Of a stretch of DNA of 48,457 nucleotides, positions 23,505 to 31,880 are shown piece by piece. Positions within the stretch are counted from its first letter, which is position 1, and every line of letters begins with the position of its first letter. The notes under the pieces were generated by a model. That model worked only from the letters and a program-made list of their open reading frames with translations. It was not told where the DNA came from and made no database searches. The DNA comes from Ruminococcus sp. UBA3665 (GTDB lineage: Bacteria > Bacillota > Clostridia > Oscillospirales > Ruminococcaceae): positions 1 to 48,457 of the forward strand of contig DFJS01000056.1 in assembly GCA_002373165.1 (NCBI GenBank), written 5' to 3'. The position numbers and the translations under genes were made by a program.

Positions 23505-26500
23505 ATGCCAAAGAAACAGGATATCCACAAGATTATGATTATCGGCTCTGGCCCTATTATCATCGGTCAGGCCTGCGAGTTCGACTATTCCGGCACACAA
23601 GCCTGTAAGGCTCTGAAAAAACTGGGATATGAAATTGTTCTCGTCAACTCCAATCCGGCAACTATCATGACAGACCCCGACGTTGCGGATATTACTTATA
23701 TTGAACCGCTGAATCTGCACAGACTCACGCAGATTATCGAAAAAGAAAAACCGGATGCCCTGCTGCCGAATCTGGGCGGTCAGTCCGGACTGAACCTCTG
23801 TTCCGAACTGGCCAAAGAAGGCGTTCTGGAAAAAAATCATGTTCAGGTCATCGGCGTGCAGGTAGATGCCATCGAACGCGGCGAAGACAGAATCGAATTT
23901 AAAAATACAATGAATCAGCTCGGCATTGAAATGCCCCGCAGCCATGAGGCCTATTCTGTCGAAGAAGCTGTAAAAATTGCCGAAGAACTGCATTATCCGG
24001 TTGTACTCCGTCCGGCCTACACCATGGGCGGTGCAGGCGGCGGCATGGTGTATAATGTCGAAGAACTCAGAACAGTCTGCGCAAGAGGATTGCAGGCTTC
24101 TCTGGTGCATCAGGTGCTGGTGGAAGAATGCATCAGCGGCTGGGAAGAACTGGAACTGGAAGTTGTCCGCGATGCGGAAAATAATATCATCACAGTTTGC
24201 TTTATTGAAAATATCGACCCCATCGGCGTACATACAGGCGATTCGTTCTGTTCGGCACCGATGCTGACGATTTCCGAAGAGGTTCAGAAAAAATTACAGG
24301 AATATTCTTACAAGATTGTAGAAGCCATTCAGGTAATCGGCGGCTGCAACTGTCAGTTTGCCCATGACCCCGTGACCGGCAGAATTGTCGTGATTGAAAT
24401 CAATCCCAGAACATCCCGTTCTTCTGCACTGGCATCGAAGGCAACAGGCTTCCCGATTGCTCTTGTATCGGCAATGCTGGCCTGCGGTCTGACCCTGAAA
24501 GAAATCCCCTGCGGCAAATACGGCACTCTGGACAAATACGTTCCGGATGGCGACTATGTTGTGATCAAGTTTGCAAGATGGGCTTTTGAAAAATTCAAAG
24601 GCGCAGAAGACAAGCTCGGCACACAGATGAAGGCTGTCGGCGAAGTAATGAGTATCGGCAAAACTTACAAAGAAGCCTTCCAGAAAGCAATCAGAAGTCT
24701 CGAAACCGGCCGCTATGGTCTGGGCTTTGCCAAAAATTTTCATGAAAAATCCAAAGAAGAACTGCTCTCTATGCTGAATGTTCCCACAAGCGAACGGCAG
24801 TTCATTATCTATGAAGCTCTCAGAAAAGGCGCATCTGTCGAAGAAATTTATGAACTGACCAAAATCAAGCATTATTTCCTGAACCAGATGCTGGAACTTG
24901 TTCAGGAAGAAGAACAGCTGCTGAAACTCAAAGGTGCTGTGCCGGAAATGCCGATTCTCAAACAGGCCAAGCTTGACGGTTTCAGCGACAGATATTTAAG
25001 TATGCTGCTGGAAGTTTCCGAAGAAGAAATCCGCAATGCAAGAAAACAGTTCGGCATCTGTCAGGCATGGGAAGGCGTTCATGTCAGCGGCACCCAGAAT
25101 GCGGCCTATTATTATTCAACTTATCATCTGAAAGAAGATCAGAGTCCGTGCAATACCGAAAAGCCGAAAATCATGATTCTCGGCGGCGGCCCCAACAGAA
25201 TCGGTCAGGGTATTGAATTCGACTACTGCTGTGTTCATGCCGCACTGGCACTCAAAAAGCTCGGCTTTGAATCGATTATTGTCAACTGCAATCCGGAAAC
25301 AGTTTCGACTGACTATGATACTTCCGACAAGCTCTATTTTGAACCGCTGACACTCGAAGACGTTCTCAGCATTCACGAGAAAGAAAAGCCCGTCGGCGTA
25401 ATTGCACAGTTCGGCGGTCAGACACCGTTGAATCTTGCCAACGATCTGAAAAAATACGGCGTGAAGATTCTGGGCACTTCTCCGGAAACAATCGACCTTG
25501 CCGAAGACCGCGATCATTTCCGTGCCATGATGGAAAAACTCGGCATTCCCATGCCGGAATCCGGTATGGCTGTTACTGTCGAAGATGCCCTTGCAATTGC
25601 CAATCAGATAGGCTATCCTGTCATGGTGCGTCCTTCTTATGTACTCGGCGGCCGCGGCATGGAAATCGTTCATGATGACGATATGATGAAAGTCTATATG
25701 TCCGCCGCTGTCGGTGTCACACCTGACAGACCCATCCTGATTGACAGATTCCTCAACCATGCGACTGAATGCGAAGCCGATGCCATCTCCGACGGTACAC
25801 ACTGCTTTGTTCCTGCCGTGATGGAGCATATCGAGCTTGCCGGCGTACATTCCGGCGACTCTGCCTGCATTCTGCCGTCCAAGAATCTGACGGAAAAACA
25901 GATTGCTACGATCAAGGATTATACGAAAAAAATCGCTGTCGAAATGGGCGTGTGCGGTCTGATGAATATGCAGTATGCTATCGAGGACGATACGGTCTAT
26001 GTACTGGAAGCGAATCCCAGAGCCTCCAGAACTGTGCCGTTAGTCTCCAAAGTTTGCAGCATCAATATGGTGCAGATTGCAACACAGATTATCACGGCCG
26101 AACTGACAGGAAAGCCCTCTCCCGTACCGGAACTGAAAGATCATGTAATCAAGCATTACGGCGTGAAGGAAGCCGTCTTCCCGTTCAACATGTTCCCGGA
26201 AGTCGATCCGCTTCTGGGGCCGGAAATGCGCTCTACAGGTGAAGTGCTCGGCATTTCGGAATCATTCGGCGAAGCCTATTACAAGGCAGAAGAAGCCACT
26301 CAGACAAGACTGCCTTCTGAGGGTACAGTTCTGTTGAGTGTCTGCGACAGAGACAAGCCCGAACTCCCTGAAATTGCAAAATCTTTCAACGAACTGGGAT
26401 TCAGAGTCATTGCCACACACAAGTGCTATAAATATCTCAAAGAAAGAGACATTCCCTGCGAGCGCATCTACAAGATGTACGAAGGCGGCCGCCCGAACAT

Positions 26501-26729
26501 CGGCGACGGCATTACAAACGGCGAAATTCAGCTGATTATCAACACGCCGGTCGGCAAGGAAAGCCGTCATGATGACAGCTATATCCGCAAAGCCGCCATC
26601 AAGCACAGAATTCCGTACATCACGACGATGGCTGCCGCAAAGGCCAGCGTGGAAGGCATCCGTGCTATCAAGGAAAATCAGCATTTCGGCGTGAAGTCCT
26701 TGCAGGCACATCATGACGAAATCGAATAA
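23505..26729 (+). CDS. carB: Carbamoyl-phosphate synthase large subunit
   Basis: 1074 aa, standard length. It makes carbamoyl phosphate for pyrimidines and arginine, using ammonia from the CarA glutaminase. Two homologous ATP-grasp halves are clear: the first opens with IMIIGSGPIIIGQACEFDYSG and the second (about residue 555) with IMILGGGPNRIGQGIEFDY. The C-terminal MGS-like allosteric domain (about 940-1074) contains TVLLSVCDRDK. The start at 23505 follows CAGGAGAG. The gene stands alone; carA, its obligate partner, is not in the window, so it must lie elsewhere. Confidence 0.96.
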   Translation: MPKKQDIHKIMIIGSGPIIIGQACEFDYSGTQACKALKKLGYEIVLVNSNPATIMTDPDVADITYIEPLNLHRLTQIIEKEKPDALLPNLGGQSGLNLCSELAKEGVLEKNHVQVIGVQVDAIERGEDRIEFKNTMNQLGIEMPRSHEAYSVEEAVKIAEELHYPVVLRPAYTMGGAGGGMVYNVEELRTVCARGLQASLVHQVLVEECISGWEELELEVVRDAENNIITVCFIENIDPIGVHTGDSFCSAPMLTISEEVQKKLQEYSYKIVEAIQVIGGCNCQFAHDPVTGRIVVIEINPRTSRSSALASKATGFPIALVSAMLACGLTLKEIPCGKYGTLDKYVPDGDYVVIKFARWAFEKFKGAEDKLGTQMKAVGEVMSIGKTYKEAFQKAIRSLETGRYGLGFAKNFHEKSKEELLSMLNVPTSERQFIIYEALRKGASVEEIYELTKIKHYFLNQMLELVQEEEQLLKLKGAVPEMPILKQAKLDGFSDRYLSMLLEVSEEEIRNARKQFGICQAWEGVHVSGTQNAAYYYSTYHLKEDQSPCNTEKPKIMILGGGPNRIGQGIEFDYCCVHAALALKKLGFESIIVNCNPETVSTDYDTSDKLYFEPLTLEDVLSIHEKEKPVGVIAQFGGQTPLNLANDLKKYGVKILGTSPETIDLAEDRDHFRAMMEKLGIPMPESGMAVTVEDALAIANQIGYPVMVRPSYVLGGRGMEIVHDDDMMKVYMSAAVGVTPDRPILIDRFLNHATECEADAISDGTHCFVPAVMEHIELAGVHSGDSACILPSKNLTEKQIATIKDYTKKIAVEMGVCGLMNMQYAIEDDTVYVLEANPRASRTVPLVSKVCSINMVQIATQIITAELTGKPSPVPELKDHVIKHYGVKEAVFPFNMFPEVDPLLGPEMRSTGEVLGISESFGEAYYKAEEATQTRLPSEGTVLLSVCDRDKPELPEIAKSFNELGFRVIATHKCYKYLKERDIPCERIYKMYEGGRPNIGDGITNGEIQLIINTPVGKESRHDDSYIRKAAIKHRIPYITTMAAAKASVEGIRAIKENQHFGVKSLQAHHDEIE

Positions 26730-26826
26730 TAAAAATTTCCGGAGCAGGGGCTGTGCAAACAGTCCCTGTTCTGCTGTAAAATGATGCCGGGCTTTCAGAA
26801 ATCATGCTGTTAAGATAAATTGAAAT

Positions 26827-26909
26827 TTGACAAAAATGACAAATTTTATGTGAGCATCCTCTATATGCCAATTATATAGACCTTACATAATTTTTGTCAA
26901 ATTTGTCAA
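26827..26909. repeat. Long imperfect palindrome with repeated TTTGTCA/TGACAAA units
   Basis: The left arm begins TTGACAAAAATGACAAATT and the right arm, read on the minus strand, begins TTGACAAATTTGACAAAAATT; both then run into TATGT. Arms are about 26 bases around a centre of about 30 bases that contains a smaller CTATAT/ATATAG dyad. On the minus strand a TTGACA and a TATAAT 18 bp apart (26871-26900) form a possible promoter with no gene in front of it. Confidence 0.6.
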
Positions 26910-26976
26910 GCTATTAAATTCTGATTTATATCAGAAATATTTTTCTTAAACAGAAAATTTATTTTGCATACAGCTC

Positions 26977-27005
26977 TTGACAAATAATATATATTATGAT
27001 ATAAT
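26977..27005 (+). promoter_or_regulatory. SigA promoter of the Nudix/NrtR-like gene
   Basis: TTGACA (26977-26982), 17-bp spacer, TATAAT (27000-27005). AAAGGAG lies about 8 bases before the ATG at 27036. Confidence 0.85.
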
Positions 27006-27035
27006 CATAGTAATAATATCAAAGGAGTTGTTCCC

Positions 27036-27857
27036 ATGAATCAGGAAGAAAAAAATTTTTTGCAGCATTATCGTCTGGAAGATTACCCCCGCCCGTCTGT
27101 TACAACAGATATTGCCGTATTCGGCCTGCACCAGGAAATTATCCCCGGCTATCGCCGTGAACCCGGCAAAAAGCTCTGCATTCTGTTAATCCGGCGCGGT
27201 ATGCCGCCGTTCAAGGACTGCTGGGCTCTGCCCGGCGGATTCCTCCGCCCCAGCGAAACGGTCGAACTGTGCGCCGGCCGCGAACTCAAAGAAGAAACAA
27301 ATGCAGAGGTCAGACTGCTCCGCCATATCGGCATTTTCAGCCAGCCCGGCCGTGACCCCAGAGGCTGGATTATCTCTAATGCATTTCTCTCCGTTCTGAG
27401 TGAGGAAAAACTTGCCAGTATGGAAATTCAGGGCGCGGATGATGCCGCCTGTGCCAAGTGGTTCGATCTGGAATTTCAAAATATTCAGGGAAAAACTGTT
27501 CTGACACTCCGCAGTGAGGAAATTCTGCTTTCTGCCGAAGTAAAGAAAATAACAAATGCGTTTGCTATGCCGGAGTTTGAAATAATCGAAAATAACGGCC
27601 TTGCGTTTGATCATGCAAAAATTATCGCCTCGGCACTGGATTATCTGCGCAGTGAAGTAAAGGATTTCCGGCTGATTTTCGATTTTCTGCCGGAACAGTT
27701 CACGCTTACCGAGCTTCAGAAAGTACAGGAAGCAGTGACGGAAGAACCCGTGCTTTCGGCCAATTTCCGCCGTAAGATTTCTTATTATGTTGCCGAAACA
27801 GATCTTTTTACAGAAGGCGCAGGCCATCGCCCGGCCAGACTGTATACTAAAAAATAA
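27036..27857 (+). CDS. Nudix hydrolase with NrtR-like C-terminal winged helix
   Basis: 273 aa. The N-terminal Nudix domain (about 20-155) contains LPGGFLRPSETVELCAGRELKEET in two overlapping parts: the G-x5-E element and the REL-K-EET element of the Nudix box, with Asn replacing the usual final Gly. The catalytic glutamates are present, so hydrolysis is possible. The C-terminal ~80 residues (FDFLPEQFTLTELQKVQEAV then a basic FRRKISYYV and GHRPARLYT) match the winged helix-turn-helix of NrtR-type regulators of NAD metabolism. It could be an ADP-ribose-sensing repressor, an enzyme or both. It has its own promoter and a large palindrome about 70 bases further upstream. Confidence 0.85.
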   Translation: MNQEEKNFLQHYRLEDYPRPSVTTDIAVFGLHQEIIPGYRREPGKKLCILLIRRGMPPFKDCWALPGGFLRPSETVELCAGRELKEETNAEVRLLRHIGIFSQPGRDPRGWIISNAFLSVLSEEKLASMEIQGADDAACAKWFDLEFQNIQGKTVLTLRSEEILLSAEVKKITNAFAMPEFEIIENNGLAFDHAKIIASALDYLRSEVKDFRLIFDFLPEQFTLTELQKVQEAVTEEPVLSANFRRKISYYVAETDLFTEGAGHRPARLYTKK

Positions 27858-27870
27858 ATCTGACAGAATC

Positions 27871-27907
27871 ATGCACAGTCTCCCGGAGAAGACTGTGCAT
27901 TGTTTTG
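27871..27907. terminator. Intrinsic terminator between the Nudix and catalase genes
   Basis: A perfect 11-bp stem ATGCACAGTCT / AGACTGTGCAT has an 8-base loop, followed by TGTTTTGCTT. It lies between convergent genes. Confidence 0.75.
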
Positions 27908-27908
27908 C

Positions 27909-28358
27909 TTATTTGTGAGAGCATCTGTCCGGGCAGGAATCGCCGCATTTTTTGTCAAAAGACGGATTGCAGGCATAGAAATTCCGGGCATCCAGCCGGT
28001 CCTGCACCATGCGCATGGCTTCGCCGAAACGCTGGAAATGCACAATCTCACGCTGACGCAGATAACGAATCGGATCGATGACATCCGGGTCATCCACCAG
28101 CCGGAGAATATTATCATACGTTGCACGGGCTTTCTGTTCGGCGGCCATATCTTCTGTCAGGTCGGCGAAGGCATCGCCTTTCGACTGAAAATAAGCCGCT
28201 GTAAACGGAATGCCGCTGGCATTGGCCGGGTAGATGCCGGCAGTATGGTCGACAAAATAACTGTCAAAGCCGTATTTGTGCAGCTCTTCCGGCTTCATGT
28301 TCCGGGTCAGCTGGTAGACTATCGCGCTGACCATTTCCAGATGTGCCAGTTCATCTGC
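27909..28358 (-). pseudogene. cotJC: 5'-truncated manganese catalase (spore coat CotJC-like)
   Basis: The frame encodes about 150 residues matching the C-terminal two-thirds of CotJC/manganese catalases: DELAHLEMVSAIVYQLTR, DHTAGIYPANASG, FTAAYFQSKGD, ADLTEDMAAEQKARATYDNI and REREIVHFQRFGE-like RQREIVHFQRFGEA, ending in a Cys-rich tail. The normal first ~65 residues are absent, including the first glutamate ligand of the dimanganese site. Recognisable similarity begins at ADELAHLE (about 28358), exactly where the upstream recombinase gene ends, and a stop codon in frame lies at 28386-28388. The first ATG (28334) has no ribosome site. As it stands it should be inactive. Either it is a remnant or the 5' half lies elsewhere and is rejoined by recombination. 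Confidence 0.8.
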
Positions 28359-28362
28359 ACAT
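28341..28362. repeat. Dyad at the recombinase/cotJC junction (possible attachment site)
   Basis: ATGTGC (28341-28346) and GCACAT (28357-28362) form an inverted repeat around a 10-base centre that includes the recombinase stop codon and the first catalase-like codons. Serine-recombinase sites are imperfect dyads with a central dinucleotide, so a half-product attL/attR site is conceivable. Confidence 0.4.
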
Positions 28363-29799
28363 GCCTGATGAAATCCGCAGCAAAATTATAATTTTCTCCT
28401 GACTGTAGATAATATCCTGAATCAGTGCCCGGAGAAACTGGTTTTTCTGTTCTGCCGGAATATCCGGATTTTCCAGCTGTTTCAGAAGCGCATGAAAATT
28501 TAAGTTCCGGAAATGCGGCTCTGGTTCCGGAATTGATTCCAGAGCCTGTAATTTCTGGGTAAGCAGATTCTGTCTGGTGAGGAAAATCTGTTCAGAATAA
28601 ATGCCTTTTTCAAGCAGTTCGTATAATTTTTCCTGCTGGTTTTGGAGTTCTGTCATCTGCTGCCGTTTCAGACGGCCGGACAGTTCCGGAAAGTCTTTTC
28701 CGGAACAGGAAAAATTCGGAAACTGTTCGCGGAGCGCAGTCAGAATTTTATTCTCAAATTCCGGATAGCAGATTGATTTCTGATGACATTTTGTCTGATT
28801 CCGGCAGACCAGCCGGGGAGAGGCATTCCGGCTTTTCTGGAGCAGCATCGCCGCGCCGCAGGTGCAGTGGCAGATGCCTGCAAAAGGATTCGCCAGAAGA
28901 TGATTTTTTTTCCTGCGGGGATGCTGACGGGATTTTAATAAATTCTGCACTTCCTGAAATTCCTGTTCAGAAATCAATGCCGGATGCCTGCCCGGCAAAA
29001 GAATCTGTTCTTCTGCCGGGGCAATCGGCCGGGAAATCCGGATTTGGCCGTCCTGATACTGCCGGACGGTTTTCCGGCAGTTCCAGCGGATTTTTCCGGC
29101 ATAAACCGGATTTTTCAGAATGCTCCGGATACTTGCCGCCGACCAGCCGGCATTCTTCCGGGGAGCAATATGCAGTCTGTCGAGTTCCCGGCAGATTTCG
29201 GCAGGATTTTTCTGTTCATGCAGATAAGCCCGGAAAATCAGCCTTACCGCATCAGATTCCTGATTTTCGGCCAGTGTCCAGCCGCCGCCCGACTGAATCC
29301 TGTCATAGCCGAACGGCGCAGACGAGCCGATATAATTTCCCTCACGGACAGAGGCCAGCCGTCCGCGGAGCAGAATTTCTTTTGTATATTCCAGATAATC
29401 ATTGCCGTGCAGAAGTTCGGATTCAAAAAATTTTCTGTCGAATTTCTGTTCTAAATCATACGTATGGGCAGGCGTGATGATTTTTGTCCGGCTGTACTGA
29501 AACGCCCGTGTAACAGTTCCGCAGTCGTGCAGATCGCCGCGTGAAAGCCGCTGGGGGTCTGTTACCAGTACTGCTTCACAATCCGGATTCTGAATCAGAA
29601 CAAGCAGTTTCTGCATAACCGGCCTGTTCTGGATAGTCTCTCCGGAAACGATTTCCCGCAGAACTGCCTCTTCCGGAACCGGTGCGCCAAAATGCCGGAT
29701 GGCATAATCCTGCAAAATGCGTTCGTGCCGGGCAAGAATTTCCGGGATTGTTTCGTGAAGGCCGTCAGAACGGGATTTTCTCAGATAAAGATAATACAT
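28351..29799 (-). CDS. Large serine recombinase
   Basis: 482 aa. The N-terminal resolvase domain starts YYLYLRKSRSDG, with the catalytic serine in RKSRS and the conserved QRLSRGDL arginine motif. The recombinase domain follows (about 170-270: IGSSAPFGYDR, WSAASIRSILKNPVYAGKI). A zinc-ribbon has CHCTCGAAM and LVCRNQTKC. Then come a coiled coil (about 385-440) and a short end LLRISSGMCR. This is the type that integrates, excises or inverts DNA, as in phages, conjugative elements and sporulation-time rearrangements. AAAGGAG precedes the ATG at 29799. Its last codons lie inside the truncated cotJC sequence. No phage or transposon cargo is visible. The C-terminus looks a little short and may have been made by the junction. 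Confidence 0.92.
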   Translation of the reverse strand: MYYLYLRKSRSDGLHETIPEILARHERILQDYAIRHFGAPVPEEAVLREIVSGETIQNRPVMQKLLVLIQNPDCEAVLVTDPQRLSRGDLHDCGTVTRAFQYSRTKIITPAHTYDLEQKFDRKFFESELLHGNDYLEYTKEILLRGRLASVREGNYIGSSAPFGYDRIQSGGGWTLAENQESDAVRLIFRAYLHEQKNPAEICRELDRLHIAPRKNAGWSAASIRSILKNPVYAGKIRWNCRKTVRQYQDGQIRISRPIAPAEEQILLPGRHPALISEQEFQEVQNLLKSRQHPRRKKNHLLANPFAGICHCTCGAAMLLQKSRNASPRLVCRNQTKCHQKSICYPEFENKILTALREQFPNFSCSGKDFPELSGRLKRQQMTELQNQQEKLYELLEKGIYSEQIFLTRQNLLTQKLQALESIPEPEPHFRNLNFHALLKQLENPDIPAEQKNQFLRALIQDIIYSQEKIIILLRISSGMCR

Positions 29800-29865
29800 G
29801 ATGAATCTGCTCCTTTCTGCTGTGATAATTTATGAAAATTTTTTGATAAAAATTTCAGAAATCTA

Positions 29866-29894
29866 TTGACAAAACTGAAATTTTGTGTTATAAT
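29866..29894 (+). promoter_or_regulatory. SigA promoter of the SPFH operon
   Basis: TTGACA (29866-29871), 17-bp spacer, TATAAT (29889-29894) with TG before the -10. AAAAGGAGATG lies before the ATG at 29942. Confidence 0.85.
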
Positions 29895-29941
29895 CAAAAT
29901 GTAAATAACAGATAGATAATATCAAAAGGAGATGCTTTTGT

Positions 29942-30946
29942 ATGTATATCAAATTCCAGCCGAGTGAATATATTTTCCGCTATCGGAAAGGAAAACTGGT
30001 CAGCCAGGGAACAGGTCTTTCGTTCTTCTTTCTGGAAAGCAATACTTCTGTCTGCGCCGTTCCTGCCGCCGGACAGGATGTGGATTTTATCTTTGAAGAA
30101 GTAACTCTAGATTTTCAGAAAGTCAGCGTACAGGGTCAGCTGACTTACAGAATTACAGATTATCAGCGGATTGCAGAAGCAATGAATTTTACTGTCAATC
30201 TCAAAACAAAACAGTATTTCAATGACCCCATGCCGAAACTCAATAAACGCATGATTAATATTGCAGAAGGTTTTGTCAAGAGCCGCATCAGCGCAATCGG
30301 AATGACACAGGCCATTCAGTCCAGCCTGGAAACCGCTGCTGATGTGTTCGCCGAAATGCAGAAAAGTCCGGAGCTTAAAAATCTGGGAATCGCCGTCACA
30401 GGCTTTTCGATTCTGAAAATTGCAGCCAATTCTGAAACTGCCCGCGCTCTGGAGGCCAAAACCCGTGAGGAAATTCTCAAACAGTCCGATGATGCTCTCT
30501 ACGAACGCCGCAACGCTTCGATTGAACAGGAACGCCGTGTCAAAGAAAATGAACTCAATACTGAAATCAAAGTAGAGGAAAAGAAAAAAACAATCAAAGA
30601 AACTGAAATCCAGACCAGACAAATGCTGCTGGAAAAAGAAAATCAGCTGGAAGAAATCCGGCTGGATGCAGAAATCCGGCTGGAACAAAAACGAAAAGAA
30701 CTCGCCGAACTCAAATTCCAGAACGCCAAAAAAGATGCCGATGCCGAGGCTTACCGCATCAATGCCGTAATGCAGGCATACAGTCAGCTGAATCCGGAAA
30801 CACTCGTTGCACTGGCAACCCTCAACATGAACCCGGAAACAATCATTGCACAGGCTTTTGAAAAGCTCGCCGTCAACAGCGACAAAATCGGAACACTTAA
30901 TATCACGCCCGATCTGCTGGAAAGCCTCGCAGGAAAGAAGGAGTAA
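29942..30946 (+). CDS. SPFH/Band 7 domain protein, soluble type
   Basis: 334 aa. The SPFH domain fills about residues 1-185 (VDFIFEEVTLDFQKVSVQGQLTYRIT, LGIAVTGFSILKI). A Glu/Lys/Gln-rich coiled coil follows (about 190-275) and then an Ala-rich end with NPETLVALATLNMNPETIIAQAFEKLA, as in flotillin-like proteins. There is no N-terminal signal or transmembrane helix, unlike HflK/C and flotillins, so membrane attachment is peripheral or through partners. It heads a three-gene operon; the next gene starts three bases after its stop and uses its end as ribosome site. The function is unknown; scaffold formation is inferred from the family. Confidence 0.86.
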   Translation: MYIKFQPSEYIFRYRKGKLVSQGTGLSFFFLESNTSVCAVPAAGQDVDFIFEEVTLDFQKVSVQGQLTYRITDYQRIAEAMNFTVNLKTKQYFNDPMPKLNKRMINIAEGFVKSRISAIGMTQAIQSSLETAADVFAEMQKSPELKNLGIAVTGFSILKIAANSETARALEAKTREEILKQSDDALYERRNASIEQERRVKENELNTEIKVEEKKKTIKETEIQTRQMLLEKENQLEEIRLDAEIRLEQKRKELAELKFQNAKKDADAEAYRINAVMQAYSQLNPETLVALATLNMNPETIIAQAFEKLAVNSDKIGTLNITPDLLESLAGKKE

Positions 30947-30949
30947 TCC

Positions 30950-31864
30950 ATGCAGGACAGAAAATTTATTCTCATCCGGCAGAAATCCCGGCTGGAACAG
31001 CTTGTTGCCCGTTATAATACTGTCGGACAGGCAGAATTCTATATCAATCATCACGGCGGAGATTTTGCCGAATATCAGGCCGAACATGACCGCTATCAGC
31101 AGGCTTTGCAGAAGACAGAAACCCTTCTCCGGAAAGCCGGAAGAGTGCAGGTTCTGGATAAAGATTATTTATCAAATTATATTTTCGGCAGTCAGGATAT
31201 CGTCATTGCGTTAGGCCGGGACGGACTTGTTGTGAATGTCATGAAATATCTTGATCATCAGAAGCTGATCGGCGTGAATCCGGATGTGGCACAGTATGAC
31301 GGCGTTCTGCTTCCGTTTGTGCCGGAAGATCTCACAAAACTGCTTCCCGAAATCGAGAAAAGACCCGTCAGATCTGTGACACTGGCATCGGCAGTTCTGA
31401 ACGACGGCCAGAAATTGTATGCTGTCAATGATTTATTCATCGGACAGAAAACTCATGCATCGGCAAGATATGAAATTTCTCTGGACGGCAGGACTGAAAT
31501 GCAGTCATCCAGCGGCGTAATTATATCCACAGGACTGGGCGCGACAGGCTGGCTGAAAGGCATTCTTGCCGGCGCATCCGGCATTGACAGCTATTACGGC
31601 ATTCAGAGAAAATTAACTGTTCCAAAAAATTTCAGGCATGATTCCAGATATTTGTATTTCTCCGTCCGGGAGCCGTTTCCGTCCAAGGCCACAGGAACCA
31701 GCATTGTCTTCGGAAAAATTCAGAATCATATGCAGATTGATTCCCGTATGCCGGAAAACGGCGTAATCTTCAGCGACGGCATGGAAAGCGATTTTCTGGA
31801 ATTCAATTCCGGCGCAAGTGTCAGAATCCAGATTGCCGATAAAACAGGAAATCTTGTGCTGTAA
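30950..31864 (+). CDS. NAD-kinase-like protein with altered GGDG motif
   Basis: 304 aa. An N-terminal helical extension of about 80 residues precedes a region with the fold order of NAD/sphingosine-type kinases: IVIALGRDGLVVNVMKYL in place of the usual GGDG nucleotide motif, LIGVNPDVAQYDG, then AVNDLFIGQK (the NE/ND motif) and ISTGLGATGW in place of the PTGSTAY-like motif. The Gly-to-Arg change leaves the key aspartate. It may be a sugar- or NAD-kinase relative with another substrate, or a sensor. It is translationally coupled to the SPFH gene (3-base gap). Confidence 0.72.
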   Translation: MQDRKFILIRQKSRLEQLVARYNTVGQAEFYINHHGGDFAEYQAEHDRYQQALQKTETLLRKAGRVQVLDKDYLSNYIFGSQDIVIALGRDGLVVNVMKYLDHQKLIGVNPDVAQYDGVLLPFVPEDLTKLLPEIEKRPVRSVTLASAVLNDGQKLYAVNDLFIGQKTHASARYEISLDGRTEMQSSSGVIISTGLGATGWLKGILAGASGIDSYYGIQRKLTVPKNFRHDSRYLYFSVREPFPSKATGTSIVFGKIQNHMQIDSRMPENGVIFSDGMESDFLEFNSGASVRIQIADKTGNLVL

Positions 31865-31880
31865 ATCAGGGGGAATCAGC

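Larger units (their letters stand above)
26730..27035. other. 306-base intergenic region carB to Nudix gene
   Basis: It holds an imperfect hairpin after carB (about 26743-26775, without a U-run), a long inverted repeat (26827-26909) and the Nudix promoter (26977-27005). No open frame with a ribosome site was seen. Confidence 0.6.

Noticed and set aside
26743..26775. Terminator after carB
   Set aside because: The hairpin is imperfect and lacks a U-run; kept only as part of the intergenic description.
28334..28336. Intact short catalase starting at this ATG
   Set aside because: There is no ribosome site, and clear family sequence continues upstream of the ATG, so the gene is truncated rather than short.
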